From NCBI GenBank assembly GCA_027532905.1, contig JAPZUA010000007.1, forward strand, positions 1 through 64,000: 64,000 nt of DNA, in the 5' to 3' direction. Both the position numbers and the translations under genes were made by a program. The stretch comes from Magnetospirillum sp. Lineage in GTDB: Bacteria; Pseudomonadota; Alphaproteobacteria; CACIAM-22H2. Under the pieces are notes generated by a model. The model did not search any database, was not told where the DNA came from, and worked only from the letters and a program-made list of their open reading frames with translations. Positions 27,706 to 35,614 of this stretch are shown in pieces. How positions within the stretch are numbered: position 1 is the stretch's first letter; the number at the start of each line of letters is the position of its first letter.

Positions 27706-28944
27706 CTAGCCCTCGAGCCGCAGGTCGGACAGCGGCACTGCGACGCACGGCAAGCACATGCCCACCGCCACGGCATGGTCGGGTGTGCGCGCATAGGCGA
27801 CGGTCCCCGACACGAGCCGCGTCGCACACGCCCCGCAAGCACCCGTCCGGCAGCCGGACCCGAGGGCAACACCGTGCCGGTCGGCAAAATCGAGCAGATT
27901 GGCGTCGCGCCCGTCCCACGCGATCGTGCGCGCGGCGATGCTGAACCGCACCTCGAACGAAACGGACGCGCGAGCGGCAACCGGCACGGCAACGCCGCGT
28001 GCGGACGGCCCGAACGATTCGGTGCGGATGTCGTCTTTGTCGACACCCCAGTCGCGCAAGGCCGGCACGAGGCTCGCCATCATGCCGGGCGGCCCGCAAA
28101 CATAAAAACGATGGCGGCCGGCCGGCAATGTCGCGCGCAGCAGCGTTATGTCGATGAAACCAGCATGGTCGAAATCAACGCCGATCTTATCGGCCGCGCG
28201 CGGTGCGGCATAGGCAACGGTCTGGCGGAACGATTTATGTGCGGCCGCCAATGCGCCGAGCCGGTCTTTGAACGCATGGTCGGCAGCGTTCGCTACACCG
28301 TAATAGAGATGCAGCGCACGCGGCGGCGACGGCACTGCTAGTGCGGCTTCGATCATGCTCATCATCGGCGCAATGCCGATGCCGCCCGCAACGAACACGC
28401 TGCGCAATGCTGCATCAGGATCGAGCGTGAACAGCCCGGCTGGCGCTTTGACGTCGAGCGTGTCGCCGATGCCGATCCGGTCGAGAAGCAGCGCCGAGGC
28501 GAGCCCGGGCGGCAGGTTGGGATTGCCCGGCGGCCGAGCGGCGCGTTTGACCGTTATGCGAAAACCGGCGGCCGAAGGGGCTGCCGAGATCGAATAGCAA
28601 CGCAGCAGCGTGCGCACGGAATCGTTGGCGGCTGCACCTGCAAGCTTTAAGGCAAGAGTCAGATACTGGCCCGGTGCGAACGGCGCCAACACCGCACCAT
28701 CGACCGGCTTGAGATTGAACGAACATTGCGATCGCGCTGGGTCTTCGAAAACGCGATCGGCCACACGAAATTCGCGCAAGCCCGCCCAGGCGCCGTGTGA
28801 TTCGAAGCGGGCGGCAACGCCATCAGCTAGCGGTTCTGTCGCGAGAGATTTCGAACCTGGCCGCCGCAGGCCGACGCCGATGCCAATGCCGAGCTGCAGC
28901 AGCAAGGCCGCAAGAATGCAGGCAAGCAGCAAGCTCGTGCTCAT
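27706..28944 (-). CDS. Membrane-anchored FAD/2Fe-2S oxidoreductase
   Basis: A 412-residue flavoprotein. After a membrane helix (about 4-26), an FNR-type FAD domain carries RCYSISAAPS near residue 115. A pyridine-nucleotide fold follows (VFVAGGIGIAPMMSMIEAAL, then FYVCGPPGMMASLV). The C-terminal plant-type 2Fe-2S domain has C365, C370 and C373 (GSGCRTGACGACATRL) and a last cysteine near 397-400. It resembles phenol-hydroxylase or Vor/Hmp-type reductases. It probably oxidises NAD(P)H and passes electrons to the membrane haem protein encoded next. It is the first gene of the three-gene module. Confidence 0.9.
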   Translation of the reverse strand: MSTSLLLACILAALLLQLGIGIGVGLRRPGSKSLATEPLADGVAARFESHGAWAGLREFRVADRVFEDPARSQCSFNLKPVDGAVLAPFAPGQYLTLALKLAGAAANDSVRTLLRCYSISAAPSAAGFRITVKRAARPPGNPNLPPGLASALLLDRIGIGDTLDVKAPAGLFTLDPDAALRSVFVAGGIGIAPMMSMIEAALAVPSPPRALHLYYGVANAADHAFKDRLGALAAAHKSFRQTVAYAAPRAADKIGVDFDHAGFIDITLLRATLPAGRHRFYVCGPPGMMASLVPALRDWGVDKDDIRTESFGPSARGVAVPVAARASVSFEVRFSIAARTIAWDGRDANLLDFADRHGVALGSGCRTGACGACATRLVSGTVAYARTPDHAVAVGMCLPCVAVPLSDLRLEG

Positions 28945-28988
28945 CGCCCGTACGGCATCGACGGCGCCTGCGGTCGCATCAAAACGGG

Positions 28989-29243
28989 TTAGCGGCGCAA
29001 CGACAAGGATTCTAGCGACGCGGCATCCGCCTCGTATTCGCGCGCGAGCAGATCGAACTCATTGGCAAGCCCAGGCGACGTCGCCTGTGCTGCAAGGTCG
29101 GCGCAGCGTGCCGCACGCGCGCGCAACCGCGTGACGGTCGCGTTGCGACCGGACGCCGCCTCGCGCGCATCGCTGCCGCTCGACAAGGCTTGGCGTTCGA
29201 ACTGGGCGGGGCCGAGTTGTGCGCTGCGATCGGGGTCAGTCAT
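28989..29243 (-). CDS. Small helical protein of unknown function (84 aa)
   Basis: I do not recognise a family. The 84-residue protein (MTDPDRSAQLGPAQFERQ) is alanine- and arginine-rich. Its second half looks like one long amphipathic helix (RLRARAARCADLAAQA, then EFDLLAREYEADAASLESL). An excellent ribosome-binding site (GGAGG) lies 6 bases before ATG at 29243, which decides against the longer frame starting at 29402. The next gene on this strand starts 45 bases downstream of it. It might be a small regulator or stress protein, but nothing shows which. Confidence 0.65.
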   Translation of the reverse strand: MTDPDRSAQLGPAQFERQALSSGSDAREAASGRNATVTRLRARAARCADLAAQATSPGLANEFDLLAREYEADAASLESLSLRR

Positions 29244-29470
29244 GGCGTTCCTCCGGTTCGGGACATCGGGCGCAGCGGCAACATCGCGCAGGTTTCCGCG
29301 CAGACGAAAGGGCCGGAATCTACCCATGCGCCGAATCGTGACTGAAAAAAGCCAATCGCCGGAGAGGGTTGTGGGCGGTTGCCCCCCCTTGCGCCATATC
29401 AAGGCGGGCTTGCGGGGTCGGCGGTATCCTGTTCCCGCATATCTGGAACAACCTGCAGATCGGAGCGCCC

Positions 29471-30103
29471 ATGGCTGCCAATGCCGTCTACATCGTCGAG
29501 GACGATCGGGACGTCTGCACGATGCTGCACGCCGTGTTGGCCGACGAAGGCTTGACGGTCGAGGAATTCGACAGCGGCGAGGCCTTTGTCGCAGCCCATC
29601 CGTCCGGCGCGTTCGGGTGCCTCGTGGTCGATGCGGGGCTGCCCGGCATGAGCGGGCTTGAGCTTGTGCAGCGCCTGCGCGCCGGCGACTACCATCTCGC
29701 GGCGATCATGCTCACGGGCCAAGCCAATGTGCCGATGGCGGTCGAAGCGATGAAGGCCGGGGCCGTCGACTTCATGCAGAAGCCGGTTTCATGCAAGCAT
29801 TTCGTCGCGACCGTACGCGCCGCCCTCGATGGGTTGCCGGCGCGCGAAGAGGCGCGCGGCCATTGCATCGACGCGGTGCGCAAGCTCAAAGGCCTTACGG
29901 CGCGCCAGAAGCAGGTGCTCGACATGATCGTGGCCGGTGTCGCGAACAAAAACATCGCAGCCGATCTCGGCATCAGCCAGCGCACGGTCGAAAACCACCG
30001 CGCCGCGATCATGCGCAAATCGGCGTCGAAATCGCTGCCGGCCCTCGTCCGCCTCGTCGAATGGGCGAACCGCAGCTTTGAAGCGCAAGCACCCAAGCGC
30101 TAA
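29471..30103 (+). CDS. FixJ/NarL-type response regulator, orphan
   Basis: A 210-residue two-domain transcription regulator. The receiver has the acidic pocket (VEDDRDV), the phospho-acceptor aspartate in CLVVDAGLPGMSG, the conserved Thr in IMLTGQAN and the Lys in FMQKPVS, matching the FixJ/TodT receiver type. A LuxR-type helix-turn-helix follows (LTARQKQVLDMIVAGVANKNIAADLGISQRTVENHRAAIMRK). No sensor kinase gene lies nearby, so its partner is unknown. ATG at 29471 follows a modest CGGAG site. Its stop overlaps the end of the convergent DUF6644-like gene by 4 bases. Confidence 0.93.
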   Translation: MAANAVYIVEDDRDVCTMLHAVLADEGLTVEEFDSGEAFVAAHPSGAFGCLVVDAGLPGMSGLELVQRLRAGDYHLAAIMLTGQANVPMAVEAMKAGAVDFMQKPVSCKHFVATVRAALDGLPAREEARGHCIDAVRKLKGLTARQKQVLDMIVAGVANKNIAADLGISQRTVENHRAAIMRKSASKSLPALVRLVEWANRSFEAQAPKR

Positions 30104-30537
30104 TAATACGCCGTAAAGATGCCGCCCGCGACGACGCCGAGCCAGGCGACCAGCGAGGCTACGGCGTTGAGACGCCCCGATGCCGCCGCAAGCCGGTGGA
30201 ATGCGACCGCGTTCCATAGCGCAAAAACCAATGCGCCCATTTTGAAAAGAAAGGCGGGGTTGCGCGCATAGTGCGCAGCCCCGGTCGAAAACATCGCCAA
30301 GCCCGCGACGAGCGCAAGTGCGGCCCCCGTCAGCGCCACCGGCAATGCAAAGCGCAGCACGGCTGCGCGATCGAGGGCCGATCCAAACCCGAGCAGGCGC
30401 AGATCCATCAGCACGACCGCCCCCACGGCGAGCGATGCGCCCACCGCGTGCAAGGTCGCGACGATCGGATAGGCCCATGTCGAGGCGCGCAAAGTTTGCG
30501 CAAACCCCGAGCCCTGCAGGGCGAGCAGCCAATCCAC
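30100..30537 (-). CDS. DUF6644-like membrane protein
   Basis: A protein of about 145 residues with four hydrophobic helices. The first contains YPIVATLHAVGASLAVGAVVLMDLRLLG; later segments include VALTGAALALVAGLAMFSTGAAHYARNPAFLFKMGALVFALWN. The pattern matches small haem-b-like or DUF6644 membrane proteins. No ATG is available near the right place; GTG at 30537 (VDWLLALQGSG) leaves a 29-base gap after the upstream DUF6152-like gene, with which it forms a pair. The function is unknown. Confidence 0.7.
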   Translation of the reverse strand: MDWLLALQGSGFAQTLRASTWAYPIVATLHAVGASLAVGAVVLMDLRLLGFGSALDRAAVLRFALPVALTGAALALVAGLAMFSTGAAHYARNPAFLFKMGALVFALWNAVAFHRLAAASGRLNAVASLVAWLGVVAGGIFTAYY

Positions 30538-30566
30538 GCCGACGCCGCCGCGCGCGCGTTCGCCGC

Positions 30567-30962
30567 TTAGCGCAGCTCGGTCGTCTTGCCCGCCACCACG
30601 ATGCGCTCGGCGCGCATCAGCCGCGCCGTCTGGCGGTGCGGATAGCCCTCGACCGTCGCGTCGGTGCCAAGGGCCAGCATCTCGCGCGACAGGCCGCGCG
30701 CCACCATGCGCGAGGGCGGTGCAAGCTCGATCGACCATTCGCCGCCGGCCTTGGTGAGGCGCAACTCGCCGTGCGGATTGTCGAAGGTCATGGCCGCAAT
30801 GCGTCCGTTGAGGCGCAGAACCTGGCCGCTGTCGAAGCCCGACCAGCCATGATGCGCTTGGGCCGCTTTTGCCCCGACGAGGCTTGCGGCTGCCAAGGCA
30901 AGGGCCGAACGGCGCGACAGGGAACGGGCAATAGTTTTACGTTCTGACATGCGCATTTTCAC
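30567..30962 (-). CDS. Secreted DUF6152-like protein
   Basis: A 131-residue exported protein. The N-terminus has a signal peptide with a twin-arginine-like patch (SRRSALALAAASLVGAKAAQA), and the mature part starts HHGWSGFDSGQVLRLNGRI, the hallmark of DUF6152. The domain is a small OB-like fold, often found beside DUF6644 membrane proteins as here. Several starts are possible: GTG at 30962, ATG at 30956 or ATG at 30950. The product may bind metal through the N-terminal histidines, but this is inference. Confidence 0.8.
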   Translation of the reverse strand: MKMRMSERKTIARSLSRRSALALAAASLVGAKAAQAHHGWSGFDSGQVLRLNGRIAAMTFDNPHGELRLTKAGGEWSIELAPPSRMVARGLSREMLALGTDATVEGYPHRQTARLMRAERIVVAGKTTELR

Positions 30963-31009
30963 TTTCGCTGATGGGGCTCGTCAGAATGTTGGCCTGCCGC
31001 CCCCGCCCG

Positions 31010-31792
31010 TCAAGGGCCGCCATCGCTTTTGAATGCAAGAAGTGCCTGGCGCTTGCCTGCCGCAACCCACATGGAATCCATTTCAAAGACGGACTTTACG
31101 GTCGCCTCGTCCAGCGCTGCAGCCGGTGCGCCGTCGGCAACGATGCGCCCCTTTGAGATCACGGCAATGCGATCGCAATAAAGAGATGCCGTGAACAGAT
31201 CATGCAGAACCGCAACGACCACAGCCCCGGCCTCGGCAAGGCGGCGTGCCACCTGCAAGACGCGATGTTGGTGCGAAAGATCGAGGCTGGCGGTCGGTTC
31301 GTCAAGCAGCAAGGCTGCCGATCGCACACCGTCGATCTGTGCGAGGACCCGCGCCAGTTGAACGCGCTGTTGCTCGCCGCCCGAGAGGGTCGCGTAGTTG
31401 CGCGCGTCCAAGTGCGCAACGTCGGCGACATGCAAGGCGCGCGCGATAGCCGCCGAATTCTGAGCGCGCGAAACGACGTTCTCGTGCGGCAATCGCCCGA
31501 GTTCGACGACGTCGCGTACCGCGATCTCGAACGCCATGGCGCTCTGCTGCGGCAAAACTGCGCGGCATCGCGCCAGTTCGGCGCCGGACCATTGTGCTAC
31601 CTGCCGCCCCGAAATCGATACCGCCCCCGTTGTGGCCCGCTGTTCGCCCGCCAACAGGCGCAGCAGCGTCGACTTGCCTGCACCGTTAGGTCCCACGAGA
31701 CCCAAGAACGTGCCGGCCGCGATCTCGAGATTGACGTAGTCGAGCAAGTTCTTGCCGCCGACCCGCAAACCGACCTCTACCGCCGAAATCAT
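31010..31792 (-). CDS. hmuV: Haem ABC transporter ATPase
   Basis: The ATP-hydrolysing subunit of the inner-membrane haem importer. The 260-residue protein shows Walker A GLVGPNGAGKSTLLRLLAG, the Q-loop region PQQSAMAF, signature LSGGEQQRVQLARVL, Walker B ALLLDEPTASLD and the H-loop VLHDL. The start overlaps the hmuU stop (31789-31792), showing coupling. It closes the hem/hmu operon; the gap to the DUF6152-like gene is only 47 bases, with no terminator seen. Confidence 0.96.
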   Translation of the reverse strand: MISAVEVGLRVGGKNLLDYVNLEIAAGTFLGLVGPNGAGKSTLLRLLAGEQRATTGAVSISGRQVAQWSGAELARCRAVLPQQSAMAFEIAVRDVVELGRLPHENVVSRAQNSAAIARALHVADVAHLDARNYATLSGGEQQRVQLARVLAQIDGVRSAALLLDEPTASLDLSHQHRVLQVARRLAEAGAVVVAVLHDLFTASLYCDRIAVISKGRIVADGAPAAALDEATVKSVFEMDSMWVAAGKRQALLAFKSDGGP

Positions 31793-32817
31793 ATGGCAAG
31801 ACGCCTTTTGCTGCGGGCAACCATCGCCGCGAAAAACGGTGCGCCGATCGCGGCCGTCACAAGACCGACGGGCAGTTCCGCAGGTGCGACCACGAGCCGC
31901 GCAAACGTATCGGCCGCGACAAGCAATGCGGCACCCGCGAGCGTCGATACGGGCAGCAAAAGACGATGGCCCGGCCCCAGAAACATCCGCGCAATGTGCG
32001 GCACGACCAGCCCGACGAAGCCGATCGGCCCGACGCAGGAGACCACCGCCCCGACCGCCAGGGCAACGCAGCCGATCACGCCTGCCTTGAGCGTCTCGAT
32101 GCCGACGCCAAGATGAACGGCCTCGCGTTCGCCGAGCATCAGCGCATCGAGCCCGCGCGCGAAAAAGGGCAGCCCAACGAGCAGCAACGCGGCAAACGGC
32201 ACCAGGATCCATATCCGGATTGCGGTCGCACCGCCGACGCTGCCCATCAGCCACAGCGAGATGTCGCGCAGTTGGCGGTCGTCGCTCGCGTAAACGACGA
32301 TGCCGGTCAGCGACATCGCCAATGCGTTGACCGCAATGCCCGCAAGCAGCAACGTCGCGACCGGCGTTCGACCGTCGCTGCGCGCAATGCGGCTCACGAG
32401 CAAGGCCGCCGCCAGGCCGCCGATGAAACCCGTGGCCGGCAGCGCCCAGACCGACAAGGCGGCGAACCCGAAGAATATTGCCGACACGGCCCCCAAAGAA
32501 GCACCGCCGGCGATTCCCAGCACGCCCGGATCGGCCAACGGATTGCGAAACAGTCCCTGGGTCAAAGCGCCCGCAAGTCCAAGAACGGCACCCGCCAAGG
32601 CCGCAAGGATGGCGCGCGGCATACGCAGCGCACCCACGACCGCCACGGCCTGCGGCTCGGCCGCGACCGGCAAACCCGCCAATTGGCCAAGCGCGCCGAT
32701 CACATCGCCGACCGGCAACCGCACAGGCCCCAAGGCAAGTGCGCCGACCAGTGCGAGGGCCAGCAAGGCTGCGGCGACGAGCGGCGCAAACCGCCTCAAA
32801 AACCAGCCTCCAGCCAT
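31789..32817 (-). CDS. hmuU: Haem ABC transporter permease
   Basis: A FecCD-family permease, 342 residues with about nine or ten membrane helices. Typical motifs are LRMPRAILAALAGAVLGLAGALTQGLFRNPLADPGVLG near residue 70 and CVGPIGFVGLVVPHIARMFLGPGHR near residue 265, the latter contacting the ATPase. It overlaps hmuT by 22 bases and hmuV by 4 bases. With HmuT and HmuV it makes the periplasm-to-cytosol haem transporter. Confidence 0.95.
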   Translation of the reverse strand: MAGGWFLRRFAPLVAAALLALALVGALALGPVRLPVGDVIGALGQLAGLPVAAEPQAVAVVGALRMPRAILAALAGAVLGLAGALTQGLFRNPLADPGVLGIAGGASLGAVSAIFFGFAALSVWALPATGFIGGLAAALLVSRIARSDGRTPVATLLLAGIAVNALAMSLTGIVVYASDDRQLRDISLWLMGSVGGATAIRIWILVPFAALLLVGLPFFARGLDALMLGEREAVHLGVGIETLKAGVIGCVALAVGAVVSCVGPIGFVGLVVPHIARMFLGPGHRLLLPVSTLAGAALLVAADTFARLVVAPAELPVGLVTAAIGAPFFAAMVARSKRRLAI

Positions 32818-33683
32818 GGCCGATGCGGCAACGTAGGGATCGGGCTGGCGGGATGGATTGCGGCGGCGAGGTCGCGCAACGCATGGGCCGTGCGCGGCCC
32901 GAAGCCCAGCAGATAGACGGAATCGTAGGATAGAACCTGCACCCTGCCCGACCGCGCAAGAACCGCAAAGGCCGGCAACGCAAGCAGGGCCTCGCGCCCC
33001 CCCAAGGCGGCAAGACTTTGCTCGGTCGTCAGCACGAAATCCGGTGCCGCAGTTGCAAAGGCTTCGGGCGTCAGCGGCTTGTAGCCGCGATAGGCATCGA
33101 CAGCATTGATCCCACCGGCCGCCACGATCATGGCCGAGGCCCCCGTGTCGCGGCCCGAAACCATCGGCACCGCCGATCCTGCCGCCAGCAAAAACAGCAC
33201 GCGCGGCTTGGGTCCAGCCGCTGGAATTGCATGCTGCACGCGGGCGATGTCGGACAGAAACGTCACCTGCAAAGCTGCCGCTTCGCTCTCTTTGCCGGTT
33301 GCGCTGCCCACCATTGCGATGCGTGCCGCAACCGCCTCGGGCTCGAAGCCTTCGCGCGCGCGCAGCACCGCCAGTCCGGCACTGCGCAACTGCTCCAGAA
33401 CCGCCGGCGGCCCGGCATCCTCGGTCGCGAGCATCAGATTGGGCCGCAGCGACAGGATCCCTTCGGCCGACAGCGCGCGCAAATAGCCGATCTGCGGCAA
33501 AACGCTTGCGCGCGTCGGAAACAGGCTCGTCGAATCAACCCCGACGAGCCTGTCGCCGGCGCCAAGCGCGTGCACGATTTCAGTGAGGCCGCTGCCGGCG
33601 GCGACGATGCGTTGCGGCGTTTCGCCCGCCACACAGATCGTCGCCGCCGACAGGCAGAACAAGCCGGCAAGAACTGCGCGCAT
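32796..33683 (-). CDS. hmuT: Periplasmic haem-binding protein
   Basis: The substrate-binding protein of the haem importer, 295 residues. A signal peptide (MRAVLAGLFCLSAATICVAG) precedes the mature protein, which starts with TPQRIVAAGSGLTEIVHALGAGDRLVGVDSTS, typical of HmuT-type binding proteins. The class III binding-protein fold includes RALSAEGILSLRPNLMLA and FVLTTEQSLAALGG. A tyrosine in the YRGYKPLTPEAFA region may take part in haem binding. It is encoded 3 bases after hmuS and overlaps hmuU. Confidence 0.94.
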   Translation of the reverse strand: MRAVLAGLFCLSAATICVAGETPQRIVAAGSGLTEIVHALGAGDRLVGVDSTSLFPTRASVLPQIGYLRALSAEGILSLRPNLMLATEDAGPPAVLEQLRSAGLAVLRAREGFEPEAVAARIAMVGSATGKESEAAALQVTFLSDIARVQHAIPAAGPKPRVLFLLAAGSAVPMVSGRDTGASAMIVAAGGINAVDAYRGYKPLTPEAFATAAPDFVLTTEQSLAALGGREALLALPAFAVLARSGRVQVLSYDSVYLLGFGPRTAHALRDLAAAIHPASPIPTLPHRPWLEAGF

Positions 33684-33686
33684 CGA

Positions 33687-34730
33687 TCAGGACTCCGCCA
33701 GAGCGGCGGTCAATGTGCGCCAATCGGCGCGCTCGCTCTCGCCGGGTTTGCGTTTGCCAAAAAGCATCGCGATCGTCTCGCCCGCATCGTCGAATGCCTC
33801 GACAGACGTGACGACGCCGTCGGCCGTCGGCTTGCGCACGAGCCAAGTCGAAGCGATGCCGGTTTCGCGCAGATGGAGATTGAAGGCCGGGTCCAACACA
33901 TTGAACCAGTCGCCGGTGGCCTTCAGGCGTTCGACAGGGCCGGTATGGATCTGGATGCAGCCGGCATTTCCGACGAAGACCATAATCGGCACGCCCCACG
34001 TTGCGGCCGCCTCGAGCACGCGCCGCACCGCACCGACAGCCAAAGGACGGGCCAAGTCTTCGCCCACGAGCCGCATCGCCTGCACGCGCTCCGCACCGAA
34101 CCGCTTGAGGAGGCCGAAAAAATCGTGGGTATCTTTGAGGGATTCCCAACCGGCGCGCAGAGCCGCCGCGTCGATCTGCGAGTCAGGTCGCGCAGGCTTG
34201 CGCACGGGCGGGGGCGCAAAGTCGACATCCGCATCCGCGTCGCTGTCCGCAAACGCATCGACGAGTGCGTGCCACGCCGGCATGTTCGTTTCGGGCGTGG
34301 CATGGATCTTGTGAACGGCGCGCCCCATCGCATCGAAGAACTGGAGGCTCGGGCGACGCGGCTGCGACGCCTTCGGAAACACCGCATAGGCATGGCGCCA
34401 TTGCGACAGAAAAAGGCGCAGATCGATCTGCTCGCCGACGAACAATCCCATCGCACCGGAGACGCTGAGATTGCGATAGACGCCGTGCCGTTCGTGCACG
34501 GCGTGGCGATTGCGCGTCAACGCCATCACGTCGCCGAGCGCTTCGGTGCAGGCGAGCAGATTGGCCCAGTCGGGACGCAAGCGCACTGTCCGGACTTCGG
34601 GGTCGATCAGCAGCAATCTTGCCTCCGCAACGTCGAGCTGCTCGGCGGCATCGTAGATGCGCAGTCCGGGCCTGACCTTCGCAAGCGCTGCCCACCGGTC
34701 TGAAAGCGCGTTCGATACGGCTTGTGTCAT
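33687..34730 (-). CDS. hmuS: Haem-degrading/haem-trafficking protein HmuS
   Basis: A cytosolic HmuS/ChuS-type protein that binds imported haem and breaks it down or hands it on. The 347-residue protein is a tandem repeat of two related halves: residues about 15-165 (WANLLACTEALGDVMALTRN) and about 195-340 (HDFFGLLKRFGAERVQAMRL). ATG at 34730 (MTQAVSN) is chosen because GAGGAAAG stands 4-11 bases before it. The alternative ATG at 34754 overlaps the tonB stop but would place that SD inside the coding region. Confidence 0.93.
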   Translation of the reverse strand: MTQAVSNALSDRWAALAKVRPGLRIYDAAEQLDVAEARLLLIDPEVRTVRLRPDWANLLACTEALGDVMALTRNRHAVHERHGVYRNLSVSGAMGLFVGEQIDLRLFLSQWRHAYAVFPKASQPRRPSLQFFDAMGRAVHKIHATPETNMPAWHALVDAFADSDADADVDFAPPPVRKPARPDSQIDAAALRAGWESLKDTHDFFGLLKRFGAERVQAMRLVGEDLARPLAVGAVRRVLEAAATWGVPIMVFVGNAGCIQIHTGPVERLKATGDWFNVLDPAFNLHLRETGIASTWLVRKPTADGVVTSVEAFDDAGETIAMLFGKRKPGESERADWRTLTAALAES

Positions 34731-34750
34731 CTGTCTTTCCTCTTCTCGAG

Positions 34751-35614
34751 TCATCTAAGTTCGAAACGAACGGGCACCTCGACCCATGCCGCAACTGCGA
34801 CCGCACCCTCGCGTGCAGGCTCGAATTTCCAGCCGCGCGCCGCGGCAATGGCGGCATCGTCCAAAAGACGCAGGCCCGAGGACGCCCAGACGACGATCTC
34901 GGCCGCAGCGCCGTCGGCATCGACCAATGCCCGCAGAATCGTCGTGCCGCGCAGATCGAGTTCGATCGCCCGGCGCGGGTAGATAGGCGGCGCTGGCGGC
35001 GCGCGGAATCGCGCAGCACGCATGACCGGTGCTTGCGCAACCGACACCTCGCCCGCCGCTGGGCCCGCCATTTGACCTGCCGTTGAATCGGTGCGCATTG
35101 GCTCCGCCGCGCGGGCCGATGTCGATGCCTGCGCCGCCGCAGCGGGCGCATCGGACGAAATGTCGGCGATCGCCGCATTCGTCCCGCTTGTCGCCGTCTG
35201 GCTCTCGGCCCGAAGGTCGGGCGAGGGTTGCGTTTTTGCGTGCAGAGCCTCCGACAGCGCCGAAGGGGCCTTTAGGCTGGGCGCCTTCGGGGTTGGGGCC
35301 TTGGGCGTCGCGCTTTTTGCGATCGCACTTTGAGTGACGGGTTCGCGCGGCTGTGGAATTTCAACCTGTGCGGGCGGCAAAGGCGGCGGCGGCTCCGCCT
35401 CCGCCAAATCAGGCAGCGCCACATCTTTCTCGGGCAACGCAACCAGCGGCACTTCGACCACCATGTAAGTCGCGCGCGCGGGCTCGACGGTCGGCGGTGC
35501 CGGGCCGAGCCCGGCAGTCGCGACCGCGATGGCCCCGACCGCAAATCCGTGCGCCGCCAGCGAGACGAATGCCGCACGCGCGTCGAAATGGGAAGATGCG
35601 GAACGCATGGCCAT
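34751..35614 (-). CDS. tonB: TonB energy transducer of the haem operon
   Basis: A TonB protein of 287 residues that should energise the haem receptor HmuR. It has an N-terminal membrane anchor (about 14-35), a proline-rich spacer (EPPPPLPPAQVEIPQP) and a long Ala/Ser linker. The C-terminal TonB domain starts at PPIYPRRAIELDLRGTTILRALVDADG and contains SSGLRLLDDAAIAAARGWKFEPA. It lies between hmuR and hmuS and overlaps the alternative hmuS start by 4 bases. The partner genes exbB and exbD are not in the window. Confidence 0.93.
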   Translation of the reverse strand: MAMRSASSHFDARAAFVSLAAHGFAVGAIAVATAGLGPAPPTVEPARATYMVVEVPLVALPEKDVALPDLAEAEPPPPLPPAQVEIPQPREPVTQSAIAKSATPKAPTPKAPSLKAPSALSEALHAKTQPSPDLRAESQTATSGTNAAIADISSDAPAAAAQASTSARAAEPMRTDSTAGQMAGPAAGEVSVAQAPVMRAARFRAPPAPPIYPRRAIELDLRGTTILRALVDADGAAAEIVVWASSGLRLLDDAAIAAARGWKFEPAREGAVAVAAWVEVPVRFELR

